Notes: a model not told the origin generated them from the letters alone. A stretch of DNA of 64,000 nucleotides from Nitrobacter winogradskyi (GCF_006539545.1 NZ_BJNF01000073.1:1-64000), one strand, 5' to 3'; counted from the stretch's first letter, positions 16,949 through 26,359 are shown. Numbers and translations are program-made.

Positions 16949-17701
16949 TCATGCGTTCGGGTAGAAACCTTCGAAGATCATCTGTTCGGCATGTCTTGCG
17001 GCACGGGCACGCTGTTCCGCGGTGCGCACTGTCCATGTCAGCAAGGGACAACCAAAAATGTTTCTTGCAATCCAGGGCGCGAGAGCAGGAAGTTCGTTCA
17101 CATTGTAAGCGATAAAATGCGGCCGTGTTCGGAAGGCATGACGCAGATGGGTCATCGCGGCGCGCTGGCGCGAAGTCGCCTCCGGCCAGTGGTCTTTCGT
17201 GTAATCGCGCTGGGCGACGATGCCGCGCGGGAGCGACGGCATCAACTCGCGCATCGCCATGACCTGATCCGGATCGAATGACATTCCAGCCGCCGGCCCG
17301 TCATAGCCGGACAGCACCTCCGCCATGCGCCGCACCAGCCGTGTATTGCCATCGAAATGACTTTTGACCTCGATGACCAGTGGCACGCGGCCAGCGACCA
17401 GCGCGCAGAGATCCGCAAGCGACATCATTCTTTCTGACGTGCTCTTGAAAACGACCCGCTTGAGCTCGGCCGCGGTCAGGGTTCGCAACGCCCCCGATCC
17501 TTCCGTCAGCCGGCCGAGTTCATCGTCATGGTAGACCATGGCCTCACCGTCGGCAGTCAGCTGGATGTCCACCTCGATGCCGAACTTTCCGGCGATGGCC
17601 GCCCGGATCGCTCCGGGCATGTTCTCCATGATCCCGCGAGCGTGGTCATGCAGGCCGCGGTGAGCGATCGGGCGTGCTGTCAGCCAGTCGGGCGCGCGCA
17701 T
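16949..17701 (-). CDS. ugpQ: Glycerophosphodiester phosphodiesterase family protein
   Basis: 250 residues with the GDPD catalytic pattern: IAHRGLHDH (His/Arg), FGIEVDIQLTADGEAMVYHD (Glu/Asp and second His), and a later VIEVKSHF (Glu). It hydrolyses glycerophosphodiesters from phospholipid turnover to glycerol-3-phosphate and an alcohol. No signal peptide is seen, so it is probably cytosolic. It starts 6 bp after the RidA-family gene on the minus strand. The symbol ugpQ is by family resemblance only. Confidence 0.85.
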   Translation of the reverse strand: MRAPDWLTARPIAHRGLHDHARGIMENMPGAIRAAIAGKFGIEVDIQLTADGEAMVYHDDELGRLTEGSGALRTLTAAELKRVVFKSTSERMMSLADLCALVAGRVPLVIEVKSHFDGNTRLVRRMAEVLSGYDGPAAGMSFDPDQVMAMRELMPSLPRGIVAQRDYTKDHWPEATSRQRAAMTHLRHAFRTRPHFIAYNVNELPALAPWIARNIFGCPLLTWTVRTAEQRARAARHAEQMIFEGFYPNA

Positions 17702-17707
17702 TCGGGG

Positions 17708-18175
17708 TCAGGCGACTTCGAACAGGCCTTCGATCTCGACCGCCGCATTCGCGGGAAGGGCGGCGACGCCGACCGTGCTGCGCGAGTGGCGACCCTTCTC
17801 GCCGAACGCCGCAACCATCAGATCCGATGCGCCGTTCAATACCTTGGGACCATCGGCGAAATCGGGAGCGGAGTTGACGAAGCCGCCAAGCCTGACGACA
17901 CGGGCGACCTTGTCGAGATCGCCGAGCGCGGCCTTGACCTGCGCCAGCAGATTGATGGCGCAGCCGCGCGCGGCCGCGTTGCCTTCTTCAACGGTGACAT
18001 CCGCGCCCAGCTTGCCTTTTGCGATCAGGTTACCCTCCGGGTCCAGGCAGAGTTGTCCGGACACGAACAGCAGGTTGCCGGTACGAACGAAGCCGACGTA
18101 ATTCGCCACGGGCGATGCCGGTTCATGCAGGATGATGCCCTGCGCGGCCAGATTCTGCTCGATCACTCCTGCCAT
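17708..18175 (-). CDS. RidA/YjgF family protein
   Basis: 155 residues. The Rid fold is seen in PVANYVGFVRTGNLLFVSGQ and ARVVRLGGFVNSAPDFADGP, with the C-terminal GVAALPANAAVEIEGLFE. The length (about 150) and motif details match the longer Rid subfamily rather than canonical RidA of about 128 residues. RidA itself deaminates reactive enamines and imines; this subgroup's substrate is unproven. First gene of a minus-strand trio. Confidence 0.85.
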   Translation of the reverse strand: MAGVIEQNLAAQGIILHEPASPVANYVGFVRTGNLLFVSGQLCLDPEGNLIAKGKLGADVTVEEGNAAARGCAINLLAQVKAALGDLDKVARVVRLGGFVNSAPDFADGPKVLNGASDLMVAAFGEKGRHSRSTVGVAALPANAAVEIEGLFEVA

Positions 18176-18187
18176 GTCAGTCCCCTA

Positions 18188-18290
18188 ATAGCGTTTTCGA
18201 GCGAAGCGGGTGCCGGTTCGCGTGAAGAAAACGCGTCAAATCAAAATCATAGAGCCCGCTTCTGATTCTATCAGAAGCGGAAAGGCTCTA
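18188..18290 (+). repeat. Dispersed palindromic repeat, copy 5
   Basis: The short-centre form: GCGTTTTCGAGCGAAGCGGG, then GGTTCGCGTGAAGAAAACGC, followed by a perfect 11-bp hairpin CCGCTTCTGAT / ATCAGAAGCGG. It fills much of the 334-bp gene-free stretch 18176-18509. That stretch also holds the inverted repeat CAATTGC-GGC-GCAATTG at 18452-18468, upstream of eipB. Confidence 0.85.
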
Positions 18291-18509
18291 ATAGACGTTC
18301 CATCGAAATTCGTTGAGGAGTCTATCTCGCCTATCGTCTTGCGACATGCAAGCAAATGCCGGATTCGAGCCGTATCTCCTAGCGGCCCGACGGGCAGCCG
18401 ATCAAACTTTCGAGACAAGCAGCAAATAAGCGGGGTTGCGGCGGGCCTCCCCAATTGCGGCGCAATTGAGCGGTGACTATGGTCGGATTCAATCCCATCG
18501 AGAGATGAT

Positions 18510-19397
18510 ATGCGCCACTATTCTCGTTGCCGCGCCTTGCGGCTTTGGCCCTGGTTTCTGACGACAATTGTCGCCGCCGCGACCCTGCCGGCACCTGGTA
18601 GCGCTACGCATGCCGCCGCCGGAGTTTCGTTTCTTTCTCATCAGGCGCTGTACGATTTGAGCCTGGTGAAATCTCGCGGCAGCTCGTCGATCAACAGTGC
18701 GAGCGGACGAATCCTCTACAAGTTTTCCGGAAGCGCCTGCGAAGGCTACACGTCCGACTTCAGGCAGGTTTCGGAAATGAACAACGGCGAAGGCGAGACG
18801 ACGCTGAGCGATATGCGGTCCACGAGCTGGGAGGATGCGGAAGGAAAGGCATACCGTTTCAAGATCGTGACCCGCACGAACGACAGCGATCAGAGCGAGG
18901 TCGATGGAATCGCCGAACGCAAGGGTGGCAAGATTACCGTAAAGTTGAAGCGGCCGGTCGCCAAAACGGTCACCATCGACGGCAAGGCGGTGTTTCCGAC
19001 CGAACAGATCCAGCGCATCATCGCGGCCGCGAGGGCAGGAAAGTCGGTGCTCGAGCTGACCGTGTATGACGGATCGGACAACGGCGAGAAAGTCTACAAC
19101 ACGTTTTCGGTGATCGGAAAACCCATTCGAGGGGAGGCGAGCGGCTCATCGCCTGATCCATCGACCGCCAATGATCAGATGAAGACCCTGACGCGATGGC
19201 CGGTCACGGTCAGCTACTACGAACGCGGCGCGGCACATGCCAACGGTGAACAGACCCCGAACTACTCCATGTCATTTGAGCTGTTCGAGGATGGCGTCTC
19301 GCGAGCGTTGGTGCTCGACTACAATGACTTCGTGATTTCCGGAAAGATGGACAAGTTCGACCTCAGCGATGTCAGGAGCGTCAGGCCCTGCAAGTGA
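18510..19397 (+). CDS. EipB-family cell envelope integrity protein (DUF1849)
   Basis: 295 residues with an N-terminal signal sequence (LWPWFLTTIVAAATLPAPGSA). The body begins HQALYDLSLVKSRGSSSINS, typical of the DUF1849/EipB family, and contains the conserved cysteine pair (SGSACEGY and the C-terminal RSVRPCK). EipB is a periplasmic beta-spiral protein needed for envelope integrity in Brucella. The protein here should likewise be periplasmic, with a disulfide clamping its C-terminus. Monocistronic. Confidence 0.88.
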   Translation: MRHYSRCRALRLWPWFLTTIVAAATLPAPGSATHAAAGVSFLSHQALYDLSLVKSRGSSSINSASGRILYKFSGSACEGYTSDFRQVSEMNNGEGETTLSDMRSTSWEDAEGKAYRFKIVTRTNDSDQSEVDGIAERKGGKITVKLKRPVAKTVTIDGKAVFPTEQIQRIIAAARAGKSVLELTVYDGSDNGEKVYNTFSVIGKPIRGEASGSSPDPSTANDQMKTLTRWPVTVSYYERGAAHANGEQTPNYSMSFELFEDGVSRALVLDYNDFVISGKMDKFDLSDVRSVRPCK

Positions 19398-19447
19398 CGT
19401 TGGGCTGATATACTTCGGAATGGAGATCCTTTGATCCCGCACCCGGA

Positions 19448-20737
19448 TTACCGGGGTGGCTTTTCCGGCCCGTCATAGACCAGGCCGCGGATGACGGCCG
19501 CGCTCCCGAACTTCTTGCGCAGGTCATCCATTGCCCGTTCGGCATGAGCCGAGCGGAGATCCAGCATATCGGCCTCGCCGGCTTGCGATGCCGCCCGAAG
19601 TGCGCTGACGCCTGTTCCCATCAGGCGGAAAGCGGTGCCGTCGATTTCCTTTGTCAGCATCTCCCGGCACGTGGCGAAAATCTTCGACGCGAGCTGGGTC
19701 GAAACGGAGATCGATTGCGAGCGCGTTCTTTGCCGGAAATCGGCGGTCTTGAGTTTCAGCGTGATGGTCGATCCCGCCAGTTCACTTGCCTTCAGTCGCG
19801 AGGAGACCTTCTCCGACAGCCGCCACAGCAGACGTTCGAGCGTGGCGAAATCGCGGATATCGGACTCGAACGTCGTCTCGCTCGAAATGGTCCTGGCGCC
19901 GCGATCCGCGATCACCCGCCGGTCGTCGATGCCCTGCGCCAGCCGCCACAACCGGCGCCCGTCGGCAGGAAACTGCTTCATCATTTCGATCTCGCCGGCA
20001 TGTTGCAGATCGCCGATGGTCCGAAAGCCACGCTCCGACAGTCGCTGCTGGGTGGCCGGGCCGACGCCGAAAATGAAACCGACCGGCTTGTCCGCGAGCA
20101 TGATGCGCGCTTCGTCCTGGTCGAGTGCCGCGAAACCGCGCGGCTTGTCGAGGTCCGAAGCGATCTTCGCGAGGAACTTGTTGCACGACAGCCCGACCGA
20201 TACCGTGATGCCGAGCTGGCGTTCGATGCCGGTTGCGAACCTCGCCAGCACCTTGGCGGGAATCATGCCGTGAACGCGTCGGGTGCCGCCGAGGTCAAGG
20301 AAGGCTTCGTCGATCGACAGCGGCTCGACCAGCGGCGTCAGCGCCTGCATGGCGGTGCGCACGTCCCGACCGACCCGAACATATTTCGCCATGTCGGGAG
20401 GGACCACCGCCGCGAAGGGACAAAGCGCAAGAGCTTTGAACATCGGCATTGCGGAACGCACGCCGTACGTCCGGGCGGTATAGCAGGCGGCCAATACCAC
20501 GCCGCGCCTGCCGCCGCCCACGATGACGGGCTTGTCCGCCAGCGCCGGATTATCCCGCTTCTCGACCGCGGCGTAGAACGCGTCGCAATCGATGTGGGCG
20601 ATGGCCAGCGCCGGCAAGGTGCGATGCCGCGCCAGCCGGGGCGAGCCGCACCCGCCACAACGGGGCGCCGTCAGGCTGAGATCGTTGAGACAATCCCGGC
20701 AGAAGCACAACGGACCATCCGACGTATCCGCGGTCAC
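19448..20737 (-). CDS. dinB: DNA polymerase IV with N-terminal zinc-finger-like segment
   Basis: 429-residue Y-family polymerase. The palm has HIDCDAFYAAVEKRDNP and SIDEAFLDL, supplying the metal-binding Asp and Asp-Glu residues, and VGLSCNKFLAKIASD follows. Ahead of the polymerase lies a segment with paired cysteines (CFCRDC, then PRCGGCGS), a zinc-ribbon arrangement characteristic of one alphaproteobacterial DinB subgroup. It carries out translesion synthesis. No SOS box was recognised. It overlaps the upstream DUF3572 gene by four bases. Confidence 0.92.
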   Translation of the reverse strand: MTADTSDGPLCFCRDCLNDLSLTAPRCGGCGSPRLARHRTLPALAIAHIDCDAFYAAVEKRDNPALADKPVIVGGGRRGVVLAACYTARTYGVRSAMPMFKALALCPFAAVVPPDMAKYVRVGRDVRTAMQALTPLVEPLSIDEAFLDLGGTRRVHGMIPAKVLARFATGIERQLGITVSVGLSCNKFLAKIASDLDKPRGFAALDQDEARIMLADKPVGFIFGVGPATQQRLSERGFRTIGDLQHAGEIEMMKQFPADGRRLWRLAQGIDDRRVIADRGARTISSETTFESDIRDFATLERLLWRLSEKVSSRLKASELAGSTITLKLKTADFRQRTRSQSISVSTQLASKIFATCREMLTKEIDGTAFRLMGTGVSALRAASQAGEADMLDLRSAHAERAMDDLRKKFGSAAVIRGLVYDGPEKPPR

Positions 20738-21042
20738 GGGAGGTCGCGTTCCGGAAAAACATCGCCAAGCGCCTGCCGGGCGGCCGCGATCGTGGTCGGA
20801 TGATGCCCCGAGGACTCCGAGAACGTTTTCACGGTTGCGTCGTCGCGCAGCACGAAATCGAGCACGGCGGTCAGAAAATGCGGATCGGAGGCGGAACTGC
20901 GCAGAGTTTCCGGACCGATGCCGGTCTCGGCCAGAAACCGGCCTAAAAGCTCCGCGTCGGCCGCGATAAATGAAAGGGCCTGAATTGCCACAAATTCAGC
21001 GGCTTCGCGCGGGTTATGCACACGCTTTGTCATCGCGACCAT
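20734..21042 (-). CDS. DUF3572 family protein
   Basis: 102 residues, helical, beginning VAMTKRVHNPREAAEFVAIQ with the family pattern ALSFIAADAELLGRFL and SASDPHFLTAVLDFVL. The function of DUF3572 is unknown. Its 4-bp overlap with dinB implies co-translation and hints at a link to damage tolerance or replication, but that is inference. Confidence 0.82.
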   Translation of the reverse strand: MVAMTKRVHNPREAAEFVAIQALSFIAADAELLGRFLAETGIGPETLRSSASDPHFLTAVLDFVLRDDATVKTFSESSGHHPTTIAAARQALGDVFPERDLP

Positions 21043-21261
21043 TTGCCTTTCCGTAACCTATCGATTTTACTTTGGAACCAGAGCGGTCGAGTCTCGAAAC
21101 CGTCAAGCAATCACTAATCCGCTCGCATAAAGATCGTCTTATGTCTTAACGACTTAGAGCGAACTCTGGTGCAAATCTAACTCCAGTTTGCGGATAAGTG
21201 TCGAGGTGCCGGCATATTATCGCTCAGGACGGACGAGCACCGAGTCGACTGGAGGGCCGGA

Positions 21262-21627
21262 GTGGCCAAGACGGTCCTGATCGTGGAAGACAACGAGCTC
21301 AACATGAAGCTCTTCCGCGATCTGTTGGAGGCTCATGGTTATCACACGTCCGGGACCAGCAACGGTTTCGAGGCGCTCGATATGGTTCGCAAGCTCCGTC
21401 CCGATCTGGTCCTCATGGATATTCAGTTGCCGCAGGTATCCGGTCTGGATGTCACGCGCTGGATCAAGGACGATCCCGAACTGCGCGGGATTCCCGTGGT
21501 TGCGGTGACGGCGTTTGCGATGAAGGGCGACGAGGAACGTATCCGCGAGGGCGGCTGCGAGGCTTACCTGTCGAAGCCCATTTCGGTCGGCAAGTTCATC
21601 GAGACCGTCCGCCGGTTCGTGGGTTAA
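21262..21627 (+). CDS. divK: Single-domain response regulator DivK
   Basis: 121-residue receiver domain only. The acidic pocket is EDNE, the phospho-acceptor aspartate is in VLMDIQLP, and the KP pair is in YLSKPISV. DivK shuttles phosphate in the DivJ/PleC network and controls CtrA activity and cell polarity. The GTG start at 21262 is preceded by GGAGGG. The gene is directly followed by pleD (10 bp), the usual DivK-PleD operon. The 219-bp upstream region was not seen to hold a full CtrA box. Confidence 0.93.
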   Translation: MAKTVLIVEDNELNMKLFRDLLEAHGYHTSGTSNGFEALDMVRKLRPDLVLMDIQLPQVSGLDVTRWIKDDPELRGIPVVAVTAFAMKGDEERIREGGCEAYLSKPISVGKFIETVRRFVG

Positions 21628-21637
21628 GGAGGCTGTA

Positions 21638-23011
21638 GTGTCTGCGCGTGTTCTGGTCGTCGACGACGTCCCCGCCAATGTCCGGCTCCTGGAAGCGCGG
21701 TTGTCGGCGGAATATTTCGACGTCTTGACCGCGTCCAATGGCGCGCAGGCATTGGAGACCTGCGCCCGCGTCGAGTGCGACATCATCCTCCTCGACGTGA
21801 TGATGCCTGACATGGACGGTTTTGAGGTCTGCCGCCGGCTGAAGGCCAACCCTGCAACCCATTTTATTCCGGTCGTGATGATTACCGCGCTGGACAATCC
21901 GTCCGACCGCGTGCGTGGCCTCGAGGCCGGGGCCGATGACTTCCTGACCAAGCCGGTATCGGATGTCGTGCTGACCGCGAGGGTTCGCTCGTTGACGCGA
22001 CTGAAGATGATGACCGACGAACTCCGCATGCGGGCCATGACGTCGCTCGAAATCGGCGTGCAGGCACCGGAGCGCGAGGCGGTTTGCGATAGCGGGAAGG
22101 GTGGGCGCATCCTGCTGGTCGATGACCGTCCCTCGTCGTATGAGCGGCTGGCGTCGATGCTGAGCGCCGAACATGCCGTCGACGTCGAAGTCGATCCCTC
22201 CGAGGCGCTGTTTCGTGCCGCCGAAAGCAATTACGATCTCCTTATCGTCTCGCTCGGGCTGGAAAATTTCGACGGCTTGCGGCTGTGCAGTCAGGCGCGC
22301 TCGCTGGAGCGGACGAGACACGTTCCGATTCTGGCCGTTGCCGACGCCGACGGCAGCCCGCGATTGCTGCGTGGTCTCGAGATCGGCATCAATGATTATC
22401 TGCTGCGGCCGATCGACAGGAACGAGCTGCTTGCCCGCGTGCGCACGCAAATCCGCCGCCGTCGCTATACCGTTCACCTGCGTGACAACGTGACGAGCTC
22501 GATCGAAATGGCTGTCACGGACGGACTGACCGGGCTGCACAACCGGCGCTACATGGAAAGTCATCTGACGACGTTGGCCGAGCAGGCCTCGCTGCGCGGC
22601 CAGTCATTGGCGCTCATGATGCTGGATATAGACTACTTCAAGGCGATCAATGACAATTACGGCCATGATGCCGGTGATGATGTTCTGCGGGAGTTCGCGC
22701 TTCGAATCCGCAAAGCTGTTCGAGGCATCGATCTCGCCTGCCGTTACGGCGGCGAGGAGTTCGTGATCGTGATGCCGGAGACCGACCTGCATGTCGCCGG
22801 CATGGTGGCCGAGCGCCTGCGCCGCGCGATTGCTGGCGAACCGTTCTCCATCCACAAGGGGACGAAGCTGATCAAGGTGACCATCTCGATCGGATTGTCG
22901 ACCCTGGAGCGGAAGGGGGAGCCTGTCTCTGACGTGGTAAAGCGCGCCGATGTCGCGCTTTACCGCGCCAAGCATGACGGCCGAAACCGCGTCGTGTCAG
23001 AGGCGGCTTGA
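21638..23011 (+). CDS. pleD: Diguanylate cyclase response regulator PleD
   Basis: 457 residues: two receiver domains (the first with phospho-acceptor Asp in ILLDVMMPD, the second degenerate with no acceptor Asp in the LIVSLGLENFDGL segment) followed by a GGDEF domain with DGLTGLHNRRYM and an intact GGEEF active site. An RGID sequence five residues ahead of GGEEF fits the inhibitory I-site. It makes cyclic-di-GMP on phosphorylation and works at the cell pole with DivK. The GTG start has AAGGAGG upstream, overlapping the divK stop. Confidence 0.94.
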   Translation: MSARVLVVDDVPANVRLLEARLSAEYFDVLTASNGAQALETCARVECDIILLDVMMPDMDGFEVCRRLKANPATHFIPVVMITALDNPSDRVRGLEAGADDFLTKPVSDVVLTARVRSLTRLKMMTDELRMRAMTSLEIGVQAPEREAVCDSGKGGRILLVDDRPSSYERLASMLSAEHAVDVEVDPSEALFRAAESNYDLLIVSLGLENFDGLRLCSQARSLERTRHVPILAVADADGSPRLLRGLEIGINDYLLRPIDRNELLARVRTQIRRRRYTVHLRDNVTSSIEMAVTDGLTGLHNRRYMESHLTTLAEQASLRGQSLALMMLDIDYFKAINDNYGHDAGDDVLREFALRIRKAVRGIDLACRYGGEEFVIVMPETDLHVAGMVAERLRRAIAGEPFSIHKGTKLIKVTISIGLSTLERKGEPVSDVVKRADVALYRAKHDGRNRVVSEAA

Positions 23012-23043
23012 TCTTCGGCCACCCGACTCTCGCCGCGGATGAG

Positions 23044-23152
23044 AACCTTTCCGCTTCTGATGAAATCAGAAGCGAGGCTCTATGATCTGACATGTCCTCG
23101 GGCTTGACCCGAGGATGATACCAGGTTCGCATAAAGAAAACGCGCAAAACAA
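23044..23152 (+). repeat. Dispersed palindromic repeat, copy 6
   Basis: Modules are in a different order here: first the hairpin CGCTTCTGAT-GAA-ATCAGAAGCG (perfect 10-bp stem at 23052-23074), then the CCTCGGG/CCCGAGG hairpin, then GGTTCGCATAAAGAAAACGC. It may also serve as the terminator region of pleD and of the convergent rpmG. Confidence 0.8.
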
Positions 23153-23208
23153 GACGGAGCGCGAAAACTCCGCACCGATTGCACAGGCCCGATCTTACTC
23201 GGTCCCGC

Positions 23209-23376
23209 TTACTTGATCTTGGCTTCGCGGAATTCGACGTGTTTGCGCGCAACCGGATCGTACTTTTTCTTGACCATCTTGTCGGTCATGGTGCGCGAGT
23301 TCTTCTTGGCGACGTAGTAGAAGCCTGTGTCAGCGCTGGAAACCAGCTTGACCTTGATGGTGACCGCCTTGGCCAT
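23209..23376 (-). CDS. rpmG: 50S ribosomal protein L33
   Basis: 55 residues: [20 protein letters not shown], then [20 protein letters not shown] with the basic C-terminus. This is the cysteine-free L33 form. The in-frame extension to 23466 is discarded because MAKA is the conserved start. It is convergent with pleD, and repeat copy 6 lies between them. Confidence 0.95.
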   Translation of the reverse strand: MAKAVTIKVKLVSSADTGFYYVAKKNSRTMTDKMVKKKYDPVARKHVEFREAKIK

Positions 23377-23889
23377 GTGTAAACCCTTGATGTCGGGAAA
23401 CGGAAAGCCGGCCCGCATCAGGCCTGCATCTGGCCGGCAAACTAGCCACGAAACGTCGAAAGTCAAGGATTTCGAGGTCCGCGACGCCAGAACCAGCTCA
23501 TGATGACAGGGATCGTCGGCGGCAGGCGTTATGGTTTTCGACGCCGTTCCGCGTGCTCGTTACATAGCTCTTTGGATGACGTCGATTGTCATATTAGGCA
23601 AGAACCATCGTCATAGTATTGTCTGCTTTTATGTATTTTTCGGATGGTTCATCCGTTGGTTCCGTGAAAGGCAAGGAAGTTGCGGGGATGAGCGTGTCCG
23701 TTGCTGGTTAGAGTCCTTCAAGTATGATCGAATCGGCAAGTGTGGCTTCAACGCTTCAACTTCAGAGTTTCCGCCGAGACGGCTCGCAAGGGGTTCCTTA
23801 GCACCCCGGCGGCGAATATGTTCGCGTGGGATAAGTTACTTGAGGGGATGATCCGGCGTGGAGGCTCCGCCTCGTTTGCGTCTTGTGAT
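23377..23889. other. Gene-free stretch between rpmG and the TolC-family gene
   Basis: Unusually AT-rich for this window around 23580-23640. It contains a small hairpin CGGATG-GTT-CATCCG (23641-23655) after a T-run. It should hold the divergent promoters of rpmG and the porin gene. No coding sequence is supported; the short frames in it have no recognisable features. Confidence 0.5.
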
Positions 23890-25320
23890 ATGAAGAATGG
23901 AATTCTGCGGATGGGTGGTGTGAGACTGGTGGCGGGGGCCGCCGTGTTGGCTTTTGCGACTGCGTGGCCGGGGACGGCGACACGGGTCTTCGCCGACACC
24001 ATCGAATCTGCGTTGGTGCGTGCCTACCAGAGCAACCCTCAACTCAATGCCCAGCGCGCCGCGGTCCGTGCGACCGACGAGAGCGTACCCCAGGCTCTGT
24101 CGGGCTATCGGCCCAAAGTCGCCGTAACCACGAGCGGCGGCCGCCAGTATACCGACATAACCTTTAGCCAGGGTCTGCCGGGTCAGGGAAACGTCCAGGG
24201 GAGGCTCAACGGTAGTCAGACACCGGTGACTCTCGGCGCCACGATTTCACAAACGCTCTTCGACGGTTTCCAGACCGCCAACAGAACCCGTGCGGCGGAA
24301 GGACAGGTGTCGGCGGCGCGCGAGGGATTAAGGGTTCTCGAGCAAACCGTACTGCTTGCTGCGGCGACCATCTATATGGATTATCTGCGGGATGCCGCCA
24401 TTGTGGAGGTTCAGCGCAGCAATGTCCGCGTGCTCGAGGAGACGCTCAAGCAGACACGCGATCGTTTCAATGTCGGCGAGGTGACCCGCACCGACGTGGC
24501 GCAATCCGAGGCGCAACTCGCTGCCGGACGCACCCAGTTGATGGCCACTGAATCCACCCTCATAACCACTCGCGCGAATTATCGGCGCATTGTCGGCAAC
24601 GAACCGGGGCAATTGGCGCCGGGGTCGCCGGTCGATCGCTTTCTGCCGTCAACGCTCGCGGGTTCCGTGGATCTCTCACTTACCCAAAATCCCAATGTGA
24701 CCGCGGCGATGTATGGCATCGACGTCAGCCATTTGCAGGTCAAGGTTGCAGAGGGCGTGCTGTTCCCGACGGTGACGTTTCAGGCAAATGTGCAAAAGGG
24801 TTACAACCAGCAACTCACGGTACCGAGTCAACTCATCGCATCGGCGATCGCGCAGGTCTCGGTGCCGATCTATCAGGGCGGCTCTGAGTATTCGCTGATC
24901 CGCCAGTCCAAGGAAACGCTGGCGCAACAACGTCTCAACCTCGAGCAGGTCCGCAATCAGGCGCGCGCCAGCACGGTACAGGCGTGGGGCCAGCTCGAAG
25001 CTACCAAGGTGCAGGTGAAGTCGGCGCAGGCGCAGGTTGAGGCATCGGAGATCGCGGTCAACGGCATTCGCGAGGAGGCCAAGGCCGGTCAACGAACCAC
25101 GTTCGACGTGCTGGTCGCGCAACAGACGCTCGTCAGCGCGCGCGTGGCGCTGGTGACGGCTCAACACGATCGCGTGGTCGCGTCTTATTCAGTTTTGAAC
25201 GCCGTTGGCCGGCTGGCGCCGCAGGTGCTCAAGCTGAACACCACGGTGTACGATCCGAGTGTCCACTATCATCAGGTTCGCGACAGTTGGATTGGTTTGC
25301 GTACGCCGGATGGACAGTAA
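23890..25320 (+). CDS. tolC: TolC-family outer membrane efflux protein
   Basis: About 476 residues. A signal peptide ends ATRVFA-D, and the mature protein starts TIESALVRAYQSNPQLNAQR, the usual beginning of the alphaproteobacterial TolC/type I secretion porin. Two outer-membrane-efflux repeats with long amphipathic helices follow (KQTRDRFNVGEVTRTDVAQS; EEAKAGQRTTFDVLVAQQTL). It forms the trimeric outer-membrane tunnel for RND or type I systems; the partner pump is not adjacent. The start is uncertain: ATGs at 23818, 23848, 23890 and 23911 are in frame. 23890 is chosen for the signal peptide, with no strong ribosome-binding site. Confidence 0.88.
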   Translation: MKNGILRMGGVRLVAGAAVLAFATAWPGTATRVFADTIESALVRAYQSNPQLNAQRAAVRATDESVPQALSGYRPKVAVTTSGGRQYTDITFSQGLPGQGNVQGRLNGSQTPVTLGATISQTLFDGFQTANRTRAAEGQVSAAREGLRVLEQTVLLAAATIYMDYLRDAAIVEVQRSNVRVLEETLKQTRDRFNVGEVTRTDVAQSEAQLAAGRTQLMATESTLITTRANYRRIVGNEPGQLAPGSPVDRFLPSTLAGSVDLSLTQNPNVTAAMYGIDVSHLQVKVAEGVLFPTVTFQANVQKGYNQQLTVPSQLIASAIAQVSVPIYQGGSEYSLIRQSKETLAQQRLNLEQVRNQARASTVQAWGQLEATKVQVKSAQAQVEASEIAVNGIREEAKAGQRTTFDVLVAQQTLVSARVALVTAQHDRVVASYSVLNAVGRLAPQVLKLNTTVYDPSVHYHQVRDSWIGLRTPDGQ

Positions 25321-25335
25321 TTGCGCCGGCGGCGC

Positions 25336-25440
25336 TAGAGCGCTTTCAAGCGAGGCGGGCACCGGTTCGCGTAAAGAAAACGCGTCAAATCAAAATCATA
25401 GAGCCAGCTTCTGATTCTATCAGAAGCGGAAAGGCTCTAG
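25336..25440 (+). repeat. Dispersed palindromic repeat, copy 7
   Basis: Near-identical to copy 5, including the CGCTTCTGAT-TCT-ATCAGAAGCG hairpin. It lies in the 376-bp gene-free stretch 25321-25696, which otherwise shows only the popZ upstream region. Confidence 0.85.
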
Positions 25441-25696
25441 CGGTCCGTTGCTTGCAATCAATTGATGCCATGACATACCTTTGCACGAGGTCGTGAAGCG
25501 ATTCGGACGTCGTCGGCTGCCGGTCCTGCTGCGAAAGCCGGCCCGGAATGGATGTCAGCACCGGCTCGCAGCGCTTTCTTGGGAAATAAATCCGGTTGCG
25601 ACCGACATCGGCGCCCGCATCTGGACACCGGATGAATCTTAAGTATCGCTTGAAGCAGGCGCTCTGGCGAGGGACGTGACAGATGTGGAGTTGGAC

Positions 25697-26359
25697 ATGA
25701 CGCAACCTGCAACAGTCCAAGAGCCCTCCATGGAGGAGATTCTGGCGTCGATCCGCCGCATCATTGCGGACGATGAAAAGCCCGCAGCGGCCGGAAAAGC
25801 AGTCGCCGCTGACGCAGTGGAAGCGCGGCCTCGATCGACCGCTCCTGCCCCTAAGCCGGCCGCTCCCGCGAATGCTGACGCCGCCAATAGCCAGGACGAC
25901 ATCGACGCGATGCTTGCGAACCTCGACGCCGCAGCCACCGGGAAAACCGGGAAAGAAGGCCGGTCCGCCGAGGCAGAGGAGGTGTTCGAACTGACGGACG
26001 AAATGGCCGTGCCGGATGCAAGGCACGCCTTTCAGAAAATCGAGCCTCAGGACGATCTGGAATTCGCCGAAGTGACGCAGGTCGCGGCGGCTCCGCCGGA
26101 TCCCGCAACCATCGCTCCGTCCAATCCGAATGCCGCGCCGGCGGCGCGAATTCTGTCGCACTCGACCGTTTCAGCGGTCGAAACGGCCTTCAACTCGCTT
26201 GCCAGCACGGTGTTGACCAACAACGCCCGCACCCTTGAGGATCTCGTCAAGGAGATGCTGCGCCCGATGCTGAAGTCCTGGCTCGATGACAATCTGCCGG
26301 GACTGGTGGAGCGCATCGTCAAGGCTGAAATCGAGCGGGTCTCGCGCGGGCGTCCCTGA
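25697..26359 (+). CDS. popZ: Polar organizing protein PopZ-like (DUF2497)
   Basis: 220 residues with the PopZ layout: a conserved N-terminal helix (MEEILASIRRIIADDE), an acidic, proline/alanine-rich disordered middle, and a C-terminal oligomerisation region (LEDLVKEMLRPMLKSWLDDN, then LPGLVERIVKAEIERVSR). PopZ forms polar condensates that anchor the chromosome origin and cell-cycle kinases. The ATG at 25697 has TGGAG upstream; a longer frame from 25676 adds seven residues. Location directly before valS is conserved in relatives. Confidence 0.88.
   Translation: MTQPATVQEPSMEEILASIRRIIADDEKPAAAGKAVAADAVEARPRSTAPAPKPAAPANADAANSQDDIDAMLANLDAAATGKTGKEGRSAEAEEVFELTDEMAVPDARHAFQKIEPQDDLEFAEVTQVAAAPPDPATIAPSNPNAAPAARILSHSTVSAVETAFNSLASTVLTNNARTLEDLVKEMLRPMLKSWLDDNLPGLVERIVKAEIERVSRGRP

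Noticed and set aside
23531-23851. 106-codon plus-strand frame between rpmG and the porin gene
   Set aside because: No ribosome-binding site, no domain, irregular composition; treated as non-coding.
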